34,595 nt of DNA, taken from positions 1 to 34,595 of the forward strand of contig CANREY010000015.1 of NCBI GenBank assembly GCA_947629755.1, given 5' to 3'. Position numbers and translations under genes: made by a program. The DNA is from an uncultured Oscillospiraceae bacterium (GTDB taxonomy: Bacteria > Bacillota > Clostridia > Oscillospirales > Oscillospiraceae). A model generated the notes under the pieces. That model made no database searches and had not been told where the DNA came from. It was given only the letters and a program-made list of their open reading frames with translations. Positions 17,668 through 24,584 of this stretch are shown one piece after another; the stretch's first letter is position 1, and each line of letters starts with the position of its first letter.

Positions 17668-18287
17668 TCCCGCGTCCCTCCTTTCCGTTTATTGGACTGA
17701 TTGTTAGACTGTGCGTGAAAAGTAAATGTTCCGCTGTTTTTCAAATTTTCAGCAAGGGCCGCTCTGGCTCTTGCAAGGCGGGACTTCACCGTGCCCTCCT
17801 CCAGCTTCAGGACCCTCGATATTTCCGCGTAGCTCATGCCCCGGTACTCACGCATCATGAGTATTATCCGCTTGTCCTCATTAAGCTCCGAAAGGGCCCG
17901 GCGGACGCTCTCCAACTCCTCCCGGCGCTCCATGAGCTCGTCGGGGCCGGGGCCGGGGTCCGGGGCGTCAAGCTCCGCCCCCTCCTCGTCCGTGGGCATG
18001 GACACCACGTGGCCCCGACGGCTTTTCTTGATGAGGTCCATGCAGGCGTTGTAGGTGAGCCTATATAGCCACACGGACACCCGGCTGTCGCCCCGGAAGG
18101 ACTTTAAATTCTGGTAAGCCTTCAAAAAAGCGTCCTGAGAGGCGTCCAGCGCGTCCTCGGCGTTGCCGGTGAGCTTCAGGGCGAGATTGTACACGTGCTT
18201 CTGGTTTTCCCGCACCAGCCTCTCGAAGGCCCGGTCGTCGCCTTGGGCGGCGGCGCGGACGATTTTCTGTTCCTCCTCGGCGGTCAC
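17664..18287 (-). CDS. ECF-family RNA polymerase sigma factor
   Basis: The 207-residue protein directs RNA polymerase to alternative promoters. Region 2 spans about residues 20-92 (GNAEDALDASQDAFLKAYQN, then SVWLYRLTYNACMDLIKK), and region 4 about 125-180 (MREYRGMSYAEISRVLKL, then GTVKSRLARARAAL). An acidic linker with DAPDPGPGPDE joins them. The last 25 residues are polar and Asn/Lys-rich, beyond the usual end. GTG at 18287 overlaps the dusB stop as GTGA, and the 3' end overlaps the anti-sigma gene as GTGA. It is therefore probably transcribed from the dusB promoter and held by the downstream membrane protein; no separate autoregulated promoter is visible. Confidence 0.93.
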   Translation of the reverse strand: MTAEEEQKIVRAAAQGDDRAFERLVRENQKHVYNLALKLTGNAEDALDASQDAFLKAYQNLKSFRGDSRVSVWLYRLTYNACMDLIKKSRRGHVVSMPTDEEGAELDAPDPGPGPDELMERREELESVRRALSELNEDKRIILMMREYRGMSYAEISRVLKLEEGTVKSRLARARAALAENLKNSGTFTFHAQSNNQSNKRKGGTRE

Positions 18288-19276
18288 GCTCCGCGCCCCC
18301 TCTCCTCGTCTCGCAAAAAGTCAAGAATGTCCCTCGACACATTATATATATCCTGAAGGGTGGTCATACTCATGAGCTGTCCCTTGAAAAAGGCCGCTCT
18401 TGGCATACCCTTCAGGTACCATGCGAAGTGCTTTCTGGCCTCAAGACAGGCCGTCCTCTCGCCAAGGACCTCGGCGCTTCGCTCAAACTGCCTGACGGCC
18501 GTCCGGACCCTCTCGGAATACGGCGGCGGCGCCGGGAGCTCCCGGCCCTCCATCGCGGCGCGGCACTCGTCGAATATCCACGGGTCGCCCATGGCCCCAC
18601 GGCCTATCATGACGGCGTCCGCGCCGGTGCTTTTCAGCATGGCCGCCGCGTCCGGCCCGGAGAAAATGTCGCCGTTGGCGATGACCGGCACGGACACCGC
18701 CGCCTTCACCGCGGCTATTATCTCCCAATCGGCCCGGCCTGAGTACATCTGCACCCTCGTCCTGCCGTGGACGGCTATGGCGGAGGCCCCGGCCTCCTCG
18801 CACATTTTCCCAAATTCCACCGCGTTTATGTGAGCCCCGTCGAAGCCCTTGCGGAATTTCACCGTCACGGGCCGGTCGGAGCTTTCGCGTACCGCCTCGA
18901 TTATTCTGCCCGCCAGCTCCGGCCTTAGCATGAGGGCCGAGCCGTCGCCGGACTTTACGACCTTGCCCACGGGGCAGCCCATGTTTATGTCGATGAGGTC
19001 GCAGTTTGAGATCTCGCACGCTTTCGCCGCGGCCTCGCCCATGCAGACGGGGTCCGAGCCGAAAAGCTGTACCGCCGCGGGGTGTTCGTTCTCCCCCAGC
19101 TCCATTATGAGCCGTGTCTTTTTGTCCTGATACATGAGGGCCTTGGAGCTCACCATCTCCGTATATGTGAGGCCCGCCCCGTGGGCCCGGCAGACCTCCC
19201 GGAAGGCAAGGTCCGTAACTCCCGCCATTGGCGCCAGCGCAAGACGCGATCTTACCTCAACTCCGCCTATATTCAC
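18284..19276 (-). CDS. dusB: tRNA-dihydrouridine synthase, DusB family
   Basis: Dus enzymes reduce uridine in tRNA D-loops using FMN and NADPH. The 330-residue TIM-barrel protein has LALAPMAGVTDLAFREVC at the start, the catalytic cysteine Cys101 in DINMGCPVGKVVKSGDGSAL, and IAVHGRTRVQMYSGRADW plus IANGDIFSGPDA, then IGRGAMGDPWIF in the FMN-binding part. The start is GTG behind GGGGAGG. It heads an operon with the ECF sigma and anti-sigma genes. Confidence 0.95.
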   Translation of the reverse strand: MNIGGVEVRSRLALAPMAGVTDLAFREVCRAHGAGLTYTEMVSSKALMYQDKKTRLIMELGENEHPAAVQLFGSDPVCMGEAAAKACEISNCDLIDINMGCPVGKVVKSGDGSALMLRPELAGRIIEAVRESSDRPVTVKFRKGFDGAHINAVEFGKMCEEAGASAIAVHGRTRVQMYSGRADWEIIAAVKAAVSVPVIANGDIFSGPDAAAMLKSTGADAVMIGRGAMGDPWIFDECRAAMEGRELPAPPPYSERVRTAVRQFERSAEVLGERTACLEARKHFAWYLKGMPRAAFFKGQLMSMTTLQDIYNVSRDILDFLRDEERGRGA

Positions 19277-19312
19277 GTACCCGCCTCCCCTTTCGTTTTA
19301 TCCGTAAGGGAT

Positions 19313-19341
19313 ATTTTACGCAATTTTCACCCGTATGTCAA
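19313..19341 (-). promoter_or_regulatory. Promoter of the dusB-sigma-anti-sigma operon
   Basis: The minus strand reads TTGACA (19336-19341), 17 nt, TAAAAT (19313-19318). This is a near-perfect housekeeping promoter starting directly behind the hpf terminator. Confidence 0.8.
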
Positions 19342-19342
19342 C

Positions 19343-19372
19343 AAAAACGCCCCGGCGGGTAGCCGCCGGGGC
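19343..19372 (-). terminator. Terminator of hpf
   Basis: On the minus strand GCCCCGGCGG-CTAC-CCGCCGGGGC is followed by GTTTTTG. It is a strong 10-bp GC stem between hpf and the dusB promoter. Confidence 0.9.
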
Positions 19373-19407
19373 ATCGTATCAACTATCAGTCAGCGAACAG
19401 CAGGCGC

Positions 19408-19944
19408 TCAGTCGCTCTCGATGAGGCCGTAGCCGCCGTTTTTGCGCTTGTAGACCACGGCGAACTTGTCCTCCTCGTCCTGATTTTTAAAGACGAAGAA
19501 CTCGTGGTCAAGAAGGTTCATCTGCAAAATGGCCTCCTCCACCGTCATGGGCTTGATGGAGAAGCGCTTTGTGCGGACCACCTCAAATTCGTCGGTCTCC
19601 TCATCTTCCGGGGCGATGACCGGGGCCTTTATCTCCCGCTCGAAAGCGCCCTCGCGGAGCCTTTTCTCAAGGCGTGTCTTGTTCTTGCGGATCTGCCGCT
19701 CGATGCTGGCGGCGGCGGAATCAATTGAGGCGTACATGTCCCCCGTGGTCTCGCTCACGCGGTAGATCATTCCTCCGGCCCGGATCGTGGCCTCGCAGAT
19801 GAACCGTCCCCGCTCCATGGAGAACGTCACCGACGCGTCGCCCTCGTTTTTGAAAAGCCTGTCCAGCTTCCCAAGCTTCTTCTCGGCGTACGCCCTCACG
19901 TCCTCGGAGACCTGCAGTTTCTTCTCGGCAAAGGTAAACCTCAT
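19408..19944 (-). CDS. hpf: Ribosome hibernation promoting factor, long form
   Basis: Long HPF dimerises 70S ribosomes into inactive 100S particles. The 178-residue protein has the S30AE domain (MRFTFAEKKLQVSEDVRAYA, ASVTFSMERGRFICEATI) and the separate C-terminal dimerisation domain (TKRFSIKPMTVEEAILQMNL, then FFVFKNQDEEDKFAVVYKR). ATG at 19944 is chosen because AAGGAG stands just upstream; the reading frame continues 27 codons further without a ribosome-binding site. A TATAAT-like box at 19994-19999 lies 50 nt upstream on the minus strand. Confidence 0.95.
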   Translation of the reverse strand: MRFTFAEKKLQVSEDVRAYAEKKLGKLDRLFKNEGDASVTFSMERGRFICEATIRAGGMIYRVSETTGDMYASIDSAAASIERQIRKNKTRLEKRLREGAFEREIKAPVIAPEDEETDEFEVVRTKRFSIKPMTVEEAILQMNLLDHEFFVFKNQDEEDKFAVVYKRKNGGYGLIESD

Positions 19945-19969
19945 TGTCGTCAGCTCCTTTCTGTGTACG

Positions 19970-20022
19970 GGGAGATATTCTCCCCCAAGGAGCATTATAT
20001 CACAGTCCGTGTAAAAAATGAA
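19970..20022 (-). promoter_or_regulatory. Probable hpf promoter and 5' hairpin
   Basis: The minus strand shows TATAAT (19994-19999), preceded at 17 nt by TTCATT (20017-20022), a poor -35. Downstream, GGGGAGA-ATA-TCTCCCC (19970-19986) forms a perfect hairpin in the transcript just ahead of the ribosome-binding site. The -10 is convincing; the -35 is not. Confidence 0.5.
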
Positions 20023-20105
20023 CAAAAATTTTGGTAATTTTTCAAAATTTTTTGAGAAATCGCCAAAATGAATAAATGGCCGTGTAAATTAGGGCAGACT
20101 ATTGG

Positions 20106-20124
20106 AAAAGGCCGCAGGCCTTTT
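20106..20124 (-). terminator. Terminator of the fumarate hydratase gene
   Basis: AAAAGGCC-TGC-GGCCTTTT on the minus strand lies 9 nt after the stop. The stem core GGCC-GCA-GGCC is shared with hairpins at 29311-29322 and 29365-29376, so it may belong to a recurring terminator-like element. Confidence 0.65.
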
Positions 20125-20132
20125 TCGACAAT

Positions 20133-20975
20133 TTAAAGCTTGCAACTTGCGTGGCGGGTTACGTGACAGCCGATGTTGACCACGCACGCCGTGCCGGCGA
20201 TGTGGGCGGCGTAGGCGTTTATGTTGACGGCCAGCGCCGTTGTCCTGCCCCCGAAGCCTTGGGGGCCGATGCCAAGCTTGTTTATCTTCTCAAGTGTCCG
20301 GCGCTCCATATCGGCGTAAAATTCGTCCACACTTCGTCTGTCGATGGGCCTTGTCAAAGCCAGTTTTGCCATGTGGGCGGCCTTCTCCACCGTGCCGCCG
20401 ATGCCCACGCCCACGATTACCGGCGGGCAGGGGTCGGCCCCGGCGATGCTGACCGTCTCCACGATAAAGTCCTCAAAGTCCTCGATTTTGGCGGAGGGCA
20501 GGAACATCTTCATGCGGCTTTTGTTCTCGCTCCCGAAGCCCTTGGGGGCCACGGTGAGGGCGAGCCTGTCGCCGGGGACTATCCTCGTCCATATGACGGG
20601 AGGGGTGTTGTCATTGGTGTTTACTCTCCGGAATGGGTCGGCCACCACGGATTTGCGCAGATAGCCGTTCACGTACCCCCGGCGCACGCCCTCGGTGACG
20701 GCCTCCTCAAAGTCCCCGCCCGCTATGTGTAAGTCCTGCCCCACGTCGGCGAAAACCACCGCCATTCCCGTGTCCTGACAGATGGGCAGACCGTCAGCGG
20801 CGGCGCATTTGAAATTCTCCTCCATGTCCCGCAGCGCCGCCCGGCCGGCCTCGGAGGGCTCGGCCTCCTCCGCGCACTCGATGGCCATGGCCACGTCCGG
20901 CGTCAGCACCGTAGCCGCCCGGACGCAGAGCCTCTCCACCGCGTCCGTAATATCCGAACAAAGTATCTCCCGCAT
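20133..20975 (-). CDS. Fumarate hydratase / tartrate dehydratase-type alpha subunit
   Basis: Class I fumarases hydrate fumarate to malate at a [4Fe-4S] cluster built by the alpha domain. The 280-residue protein matches this domain: ADGLPICQDTGMAVVFADVG with a cluster cysteine, NTNDNTPPVIWTRIVPGD, and FLPSAKIEDFEDFIVE. It continues with GVGIGGTVEKAAHMAKLAL, GPQGFGGRTTALAVNI, and NIGCHVTRHASCKL. These include the three expected cluster cysteines. Two-subunit enzymes normally have the beta subunit gene directly downstream. Here hpf follows instead, so the beta partner must be elsewhere if it exists. Confidence 0.9.
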   Translation of the reverse strand: MREILCSDITDAVERLCVRAATVLTPDVAMAIECAEEAEPSEAGRAALRDMEENFKCAAADGLPICQDTGMAVVFADVGQDLHIAGGDFEEAVTEGVRRGYVNGYLRKSVVADPFRRVNTNDNTPPVIWTRIVPGDRLALTVAPKGFGSENKSRMKMFLPSAKIEDFEDFIVETVSIAGADPCPPVIVGVGIGGTVEKAAHMAKLALTRPIDRRSVDEFYADMERRTLEKINKLGIGPQGFGGRTTALAVNINAYAAHIAGTACVVNIGCHVTRHASCKL

Positions 20976-21024
20976 AAAAATCTCCTTAAAAACACGTCGA
21001 TTTATAAATGTTCCCGTTTAAAAT

Positions 21025-21048
21025 TTTCCCGCCCGTGTCCGGGCGGGT
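21025..21048 (-). terminator. Possible terminator after ybaK
   Basis: On the minus strand CCCGCCC-GGACAC-GGGCGGG lies 4 nt after the ybaK stop and is followed by AAAATTTT. The stem is strong, but the T run does not touch it, so termination may be inefficient. Confidence 0.45.
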
Positions 21049-21051
21049 CAT

Positions 21052-21531
21052 TTATTCGGTTATGTCCGCCAATTTAAACTCCACAAGCTCCGAAAGCCCC
21101 GAAAGGGACGTCTCCACCTGCCAGCCGATCTTCCCGGCGCTGAATATTATCTCGTCAAAGAGCTCCGCTGTCTCGTCGATAACGGTGGGGAAGCGCTTTT
21201 TCATGCCGATGGGCGAACAGCCGCCGTGGATATAGCCTGTCAGGGGCAGGAGCTCCTTGGACTTTATCATCTCCACGCTCTTTTCCCCCACGGCCCTCGC
21301 CGCTTTTCTCAGGTCCAGCTCGCAGAGCACCGGGACCATGAAGACGTAGTGCTCGCCGCTGCCGGCCTGTGTGACAAGGGTCTTGAATACCCGCTCCGGG
21401 TCCTCCCCCAGCGCGGCGGCCACCTCAGCGCCGCTTATAACTCCGGTATTTGAGTAGTCGTGGACCTTGTAGGCCACCTTCTTCTGGTCCAGAAGCCGCA
21501 TGACATTGGTCTTTTGCGCCCTGTCAGCCAT
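21052..21531 (-). CDS. ybaK: Cys-tRNA(Pro)/Cys-tRNA(Cys) deacylase, YbaK/EbsC family
   Basis: YbaK hydrolyses Cys-tRNA(Pro) made by proline-tRNA synthetase error. The 159-residue protein has the family stretches NVMRLLDQKKVAYKVHDY, GEDPERVFKTLVTQAGSGEH with the conserved lysine, and GYIHGGCSPIGMKKRFPTVI. Its ATG shares one base with the stop of the E2-like gene (TGATG), so the two are co-translated although no functional link is known. Confidence 0.94.
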   Translation of the reverse strand: MADRAQKTNVMRLLDQKKVAYKVHDYSNTGVISGAEVAAALGEDPERVFKTLVTQAGSGEHYVFMVPVLCELDLRKAARAVGEKSVEMIKSKELLPLTGYIHGGCSPIGMKKRFPTVIDETAELFDEIIFSAGKIGWQVETSLSGLSELVEFKLADITE

Positions 21532-22412
21532 CAGTATATGTCCTGAACCACCGTCTCCGGGGGTACCTCCAGCTTCTCAGGGTGGGTCACGTTGAACTTC
21601 AGCATCTTGAGCCCCTGGGCGTAGTTGTAGCCGTCGCATATGCGCTCGTCGGTGACGATGGTGTAGTCCACGTACTTCTTTTCAAGCACCTTGCCGGTCC
21701 TGTCCACCTCGTAGGCGCGGCGGCGCGCGCCGAAGCTTATGAAAAGGGGAATGTTGCCGAAGTTGTAGAGGTGGTGGTATATGGGCGGTATGCCAAGTGA
21801 ACCGATGTCCGTAATAACGAGGGAGCCGTGGAAGGGGCTGGCCGTGAGCACAAGCTTCGGCATAAGATTGAAGTAGTCAAGGAAGCACAAAAAGCCAACC
21901 AAAGTCTTCAGCACGAGCCTTGGGATCTTTATAAGTATCCCCGCCAGATCCCCGGTGGCGGTCTCGTCGCCGCCTTTGACCTGCTCGATGGCGGCGTTCA
22001 TCTTGTTATAGACGTCGTTCACCGTATCGCGGGGGTCGAAGACCACCTTTATGCTGGTCTCGCCGCCGCTCTCCTCCATGGTCTTCTTCACCGTCATGAC
22101 CACCTGTATATCGCGTCTGGCGTAGGCCCGCTGGCCCGTTATGTAGCGGTTCATCTGGGGCTTCTGGCTCACCGTGCGCACGTAGGCGGCGATAAATAGG
22201 TGGAGCATACCCAAATTTTTATACCCGTCTGCCCGCTTCTGCCTTAAGTATTTGTCGATCTCGGAGACCTCTATCGTGTCCCGGAAGTAGTTTGAGGCGT
22301 CCCCGCGGTCGCGCATGACGTAGGGGGTTATGCGCATATAGGGCGACAGGCTCTTTATGCGGCGCCCCGGCTTGTTCTTCGGAAAAACAGGTACCTTTTC
22401 TTTTTCGGACAT
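21531..22412 (-). CDS. Stand-alone E2-like acyltransferase domain lacking the catalytic histidine
   Basis: The 293-residue protein resembles the catalytic domain of 2-oxo acid dehydrogenase E2 without lipoyl or peripheral-binding domains. The fold is recognised by SPFHGSLVITDIGSLGIPP (192-210), FGNIPLFISFGARRR (218-232), and the terminal motif region VTDERICDG (253-261). E2 enzymes have a histidine in D-H-R-x-x-D-G; here Glu256 replaces it while Arg257, Asp260 and Gly261 remain. A hydrophobic stretch at 156-189 may attach to membrane. ATG at 22412 gives a length that suits one CAT-fold domain. A good promoter lies at 22456-22484. The catalytic role is doubtful and the true substrate unknown. 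Confidence 0.75.
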   Translation of the reverse strand: MSEKEKVPVFPKNKPGRRIKSLSPYMRITPYVMRDRGDASNYFRDTIEVSEIDKYLRQKRADGYKNLGMLHLFIAAYVRTVSQKPQMNRYITGQRAYARRDIQVVMTVKKTMEESGGETSIKVVFDPRDTVNDVYNKMNAAIEQVKGGDETATGDLAGILIKIPRLVLKTLVGFLCFLDYFNLMPKLVLTASPFHGSLVITDIGSLGIPPIYHHLYNFGNIPLFISFGARRRAYEVDRTGKVLEKKYVDYTIVTDERICDGYNYAQGLKMLKFNVTHPEKLEVPPETVVQDIY

Positions 22413-22455
22413 TTGTGATCCCCGCCTTGATTTGTTATTTGCATAGCTATATAAA

Positions 22456-22484
22456 AGTATATAATACTGTTGTGAAAGTTTCAA
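22456..22484 (-). promoter_or_regulatory. Promoter of the E2-like/ybaK operon
   Basis: The minus strand reads TTGAAA (22479-22484), 17 nt, TATACT (22456-22461). An 11-bp palindrome TGAAAGTTTCA (22473-22483) overlaps the -35 and could be a regulator site. Confidence 0.75.
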
Positions 22485-22545
22485 CCGATTTTGAAAAATT
22501 TTTTGTAAAAGGCGAAAAAAATTATTCCGTCTTTCTGATAATATG

Positions 22546-22585
22546 TCAACATGCTGTTGATTTTGTGTCAAAAGGGTGCTATAAT
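22546..22585 (+). promoter_or_regulatory. Promoter of tetR-type gene with overlapping palindromic operator candidate
   Basis: TTGATT (22557-22562), 17 nt and TATAAT (22580-22585) form a good promoter ending about 30 nt before the TetR start. The perfect inverted repeat TCAACA-TGC-TGTTGA (22546-22560) overlaps the -35, a typical position for TetR autorepression. Binding is inferred from position only. Confidence 0.7.
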
Positions 22586-22616
22586 GTCCGGGAAAAAATG
22601 ACGAAGGTTGATATAA

Positions 22617-23252
22617 ATGGCCAATATTAAGGACAACAGGCGCTCCCAGTACACACGCACGGCGCTGAGAAAAGCTCTTTTGGGGCTGATGCTGGAAAAG
22701 CCGGTGAACAGGATAACGGTAAAGGAGCTGTGCTCCGCGGCGGACATAAACCGGGGGACCTTCTACGCCCACTACGCAAGCCCGGAGCAGCTCTTAGCCC
22801 AGGTGGAGAACGAGTTCTATCTGGACCTTCTTAACGAGGTGGCGTCCTTCCAGCAGGCCGACGACGTGGAGCGCATATTCACGAAGGCCCTCTACGCCCT
22901 TCTGGAGCGCCGGGAGCTTGCCAGCGTGCTATTCGGGCCCAACGGGGACCGGGATTTTCTGGCCCGCGTCATACGGGTGGCCCACGACATGTGCATCGTC
23001 CAGTGGAGCGCCGTAAGCCCCGACGCCCCAAGGGCGGCGCTGGAGCACCTCTACTCCTTCATCGCCTACGGGGTGGTGAAGATACTTCAGGAGTGGCTGG
23101 CCGGCGGCTCTGTGGAGACCCCGGAGTACATGGCCGCCATGCTCACGGATCTGTGCAATTACGGCGTCAGCGGCTTTGTGGCCCTTGAGAAGATCGACCC
23201 CCCGGTCCGCCGCCGGTATCCGGGTCTGGGCGGAAAGGAAGAAAGCCGATGA
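22617..23252 (+). CDS. TetR/AcrR family transcriptional regulator
   Basis: The 211-residue protein begins with a TetR DNA-binding domain: RRSQYTRTALRKALLGLM, then PVNRITVKELCSAADINRGTFYAHY. The recognition helix lies around residues 40-50. The C-terminal ligand domain (about 60-205) is of the general TetR_C type seen in Clostridia, with no ligand hint. It is divergent from the E2-like/ybaK operon, whose control is the simplest hypothesis. Its TGA overlaps the next gene's ATG (ATGA), so it is co-translated with the phosphatase. Confidence 0.9.
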   Translation: MANIKDNRRSQYTRTALRKALLGLMLEKPVNRITVKELCSAADINRGTFYAHYASPEQLLAQVENEFYLDLLNEVASFQQADDVERIFTKALYALLERRELASVLFGPNGDRDFLARVIRVAHDMCIVQWSAVSPDAPRAALEHLYSFIAYGVVKILQEWLAGGSVETPEYMAAMLTDLCNYGVSGFVALEKIDPPVRRRYPGLGGKEESR

Positions 23253-23803
23253 CCGTCTATCTCGTCCGCCACGGCGAGACCGCCTGGAACAAGGAAAGCC
23301 GCATACAGGGCCGGGAGGACGTGCCCCTTGACGCCGACGGCCTTGCTCAGGCGGAGAGCTGCGCCAAGGGGTTTCTGGGCAAAAAAATATCCGCCGTCCT
23401 CTCAAGCCCCCTGTCGAGGGCCTTGGAGACGGCGAAGCTCATCGGAAAGGCGGTGGGCGCCCCCGTATATGTGGAGCCGGACCTCACCGAGCGGGACTTC
23501 GGGAGCGTATCGGGCCGCGTGGTGGACATCTTCAACCCGGAAAAATACGCCAGCGACTTAGAGCCTCTGGACGATGTTGCGGAGCGTATGCTCTCCGTCC
23601 TTCGCCGGTACGCGGAAAGGTTGCCCCATGATTTCGCCGCCGTGTCCCACGGAGGGGCCATAAACGCCCTTTTGCGGGCGGTTTCCGGGGGAGAAATAGG
23701 GAGCGGCAAGACACGGCTCATAAACGCCGGAGTCAGCGTGCTCAAATTTGAAAACGGGAGCTTCACCGTAGCCGGATACAATCTGCGGCCGGGGGAATAT
23801 TGA
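23249..23803 (+). CDS. Histidine phosphatase family protein
   Basis: The 184-residue protein has the phosphohistidine active-site motif LVRHGETAWNKESRIQG at residues 5-21 and the second catalytic part SHGGAINALLRA near residue 134. VLSSPLSRALETAKLIG and LTERDFGSVSGR are also typical of the GpmB/CobC-like branch. Substrates in this branch range from phosphoglycerate to cobalamin or nucleotide phosphates and cannot be assigned. It starts inside the tetR stop, and the folT promoter begins right at its end. Confidence 0.9.
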   Translation: MTVYLVRHGETAWNKESRIQGREDVPLDADGLAQAESCAKGFLGKKISAVLSSPLSRALETAKLIGKAVGAPVYVEPDLTERDFGSVSGRVVDIFNPEKYASDLEPLDDVAERMLSVLRRYAERLPHDFAAVSHGGAINALLRAVSGGEIGSGKTRLINAGVSVLKFENGSFTVAGYNLRPGEY

Positions 23804-23805
23804 GC

Positions 23806-23834
23806 TTGCCTTTTCACATATCCTCTGATATAAT
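23806..23834 (+). promoter_or_regulatory. Promoter of folT
   Basis: TTGCCT (23806-23811), 17 nt, TATAAT (23829-23834) begins 3 nt after the phosphatase stop. Transcription would start near 23841, just ahead of the riboswitch. Confidence 0.75.
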
Positions 23835-23856
23835 CTTACCAAATCCAACACATGCT

Positions 23857-23955
23857 GTGCAGAGTAGGCCGGCGCGCGTTAAGTGCCCATGGGACGGAGA
23901 GTTGCCTTTGGGACGAAGGGTCATTCCCGCGGTGCGCCCGCCGCATCCCGCTGCG
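23857..23955 (+). promoter_or_regulatory. Tetrahydrofolate (THF) riboswitch
   Basis: The segment carries the conserved blocks of the folT-type THF riboswitch in order: GAGTAG, GCGTTAAGTG, GGGACGAAGGGT, CGCGGTG and CCGCATCCCGCT. A closing P1 stem forms between GCAG (23859-23862) and CTGC (23951-23954). It lies directly upstream of the folate transporter gene, the known context of this class. The GGGAGGAGG ribosome-binding site lies about 40 nt downstream, so control of translation or of RNA folding ahead of it is likely. Confidence 0.92.
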
Positions 23956-24009
23956 ACAGAGAGAACATCTCCTGCCTTGTGGAATTTCTGCATGGGAGGA
24001 GGTTTTTTT

Positions 24010-24582
24010 GTGAAGAAATTTACCGGTTCACTCATAAGCTCCTTTTTGGAGCTCAAGCGCCTCAGGTCCCTCACGTTCCTCGCCGTCATGGGCGCTCTTG
24101 CTTTGGCGCTGGAGGCCGTGGCCAGCCTCGATCTGGGGCCCTACATATCCATCGGCTTTTCGGGCCTTCCAAATCAGCTTGTGGACCTCCTGCTGGGGCC
24201 CTCCGCCGGGGGACTTTTCGCGGGGGCCATGGACGTGCTCAAGTACCTCATAAAGCCCGCCGGGCCATTCCACTTCGGCTTCACCTTTGACGCCATGCTG
24301 GCGGCCTTCATCTACGGGTGCTCCTACTACGGCCGCCCGGTGACGCTAAGGCGGATATTCATAACGAAGCTCATCGTCACCGTGGTCGTCAACATGGCCC
24401 TTGGCACCATGTGGATAAGCCTGCTCTACGGCCGGGCCTTTATGGTCCTCCTGCCCTCACGGGCTCTCAAGGACCTCCTCGTCTGGCCGGTGGAGTCCAT
24501 GATATTCTACACTCTTGCCCTTGCCTTGGAGGACGCGGGGATATATAAGCTCCTCAAAAAAGACTCCCCAAGACTTCACTGA
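24010..24582 (+). CDS. folT: Folate ECF transporter S component FolT
   Basis: FolT is the substrate-binding membrane subunit that joins the shared EcfA/EcfT module to import folate. The 190-residue protein has about six hydrophobic helices. LRSLTFLAVMGALALALE opens the first, GLPNQLVDLLLGPSAGGLF is typical of FolT, and FHFGFTFDAMLAAFIYG follows. The GTG at 24010 is chosen because GGGAGGAGG lies 8 nt upstream; the longer open frame would read through the riboswitch. It ends 2 nt from tatD, which is convergent. Confidence 0.92.
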   Translation: MKKFTGSLISSFLELKRLRSLTFLAVMGALALALEAVASLDLGPYISIGFSGLPNQLVDLLLGPSAGGLFAGAMDVLKYLIKPAGPFHFGFTFDAMLAAFIYGCSYYGRPVTLRRIFITKLIVTVVVNMALGTMWISLLYGRAFMVLLPSRALKDLLVWPVESMIFYTLALALEDAGIYKLLKKDSPRLH

Positions 24583-24584
24583 GC

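Noticed and set aside
22929-23405. Minus-strand frame across tetR and the phosphatase gene
   Set aside because: It is antisense to two recognised genes with good ribosome-binding sites, and its translation is low-complexity Arg/Pro.
23800-24009. N-terminal extension of FolT from the first open codon
   Set aside because: This stretch contains the promoter and THF riboswitch, and the ribosome-binding site points to the GTG at 24010.
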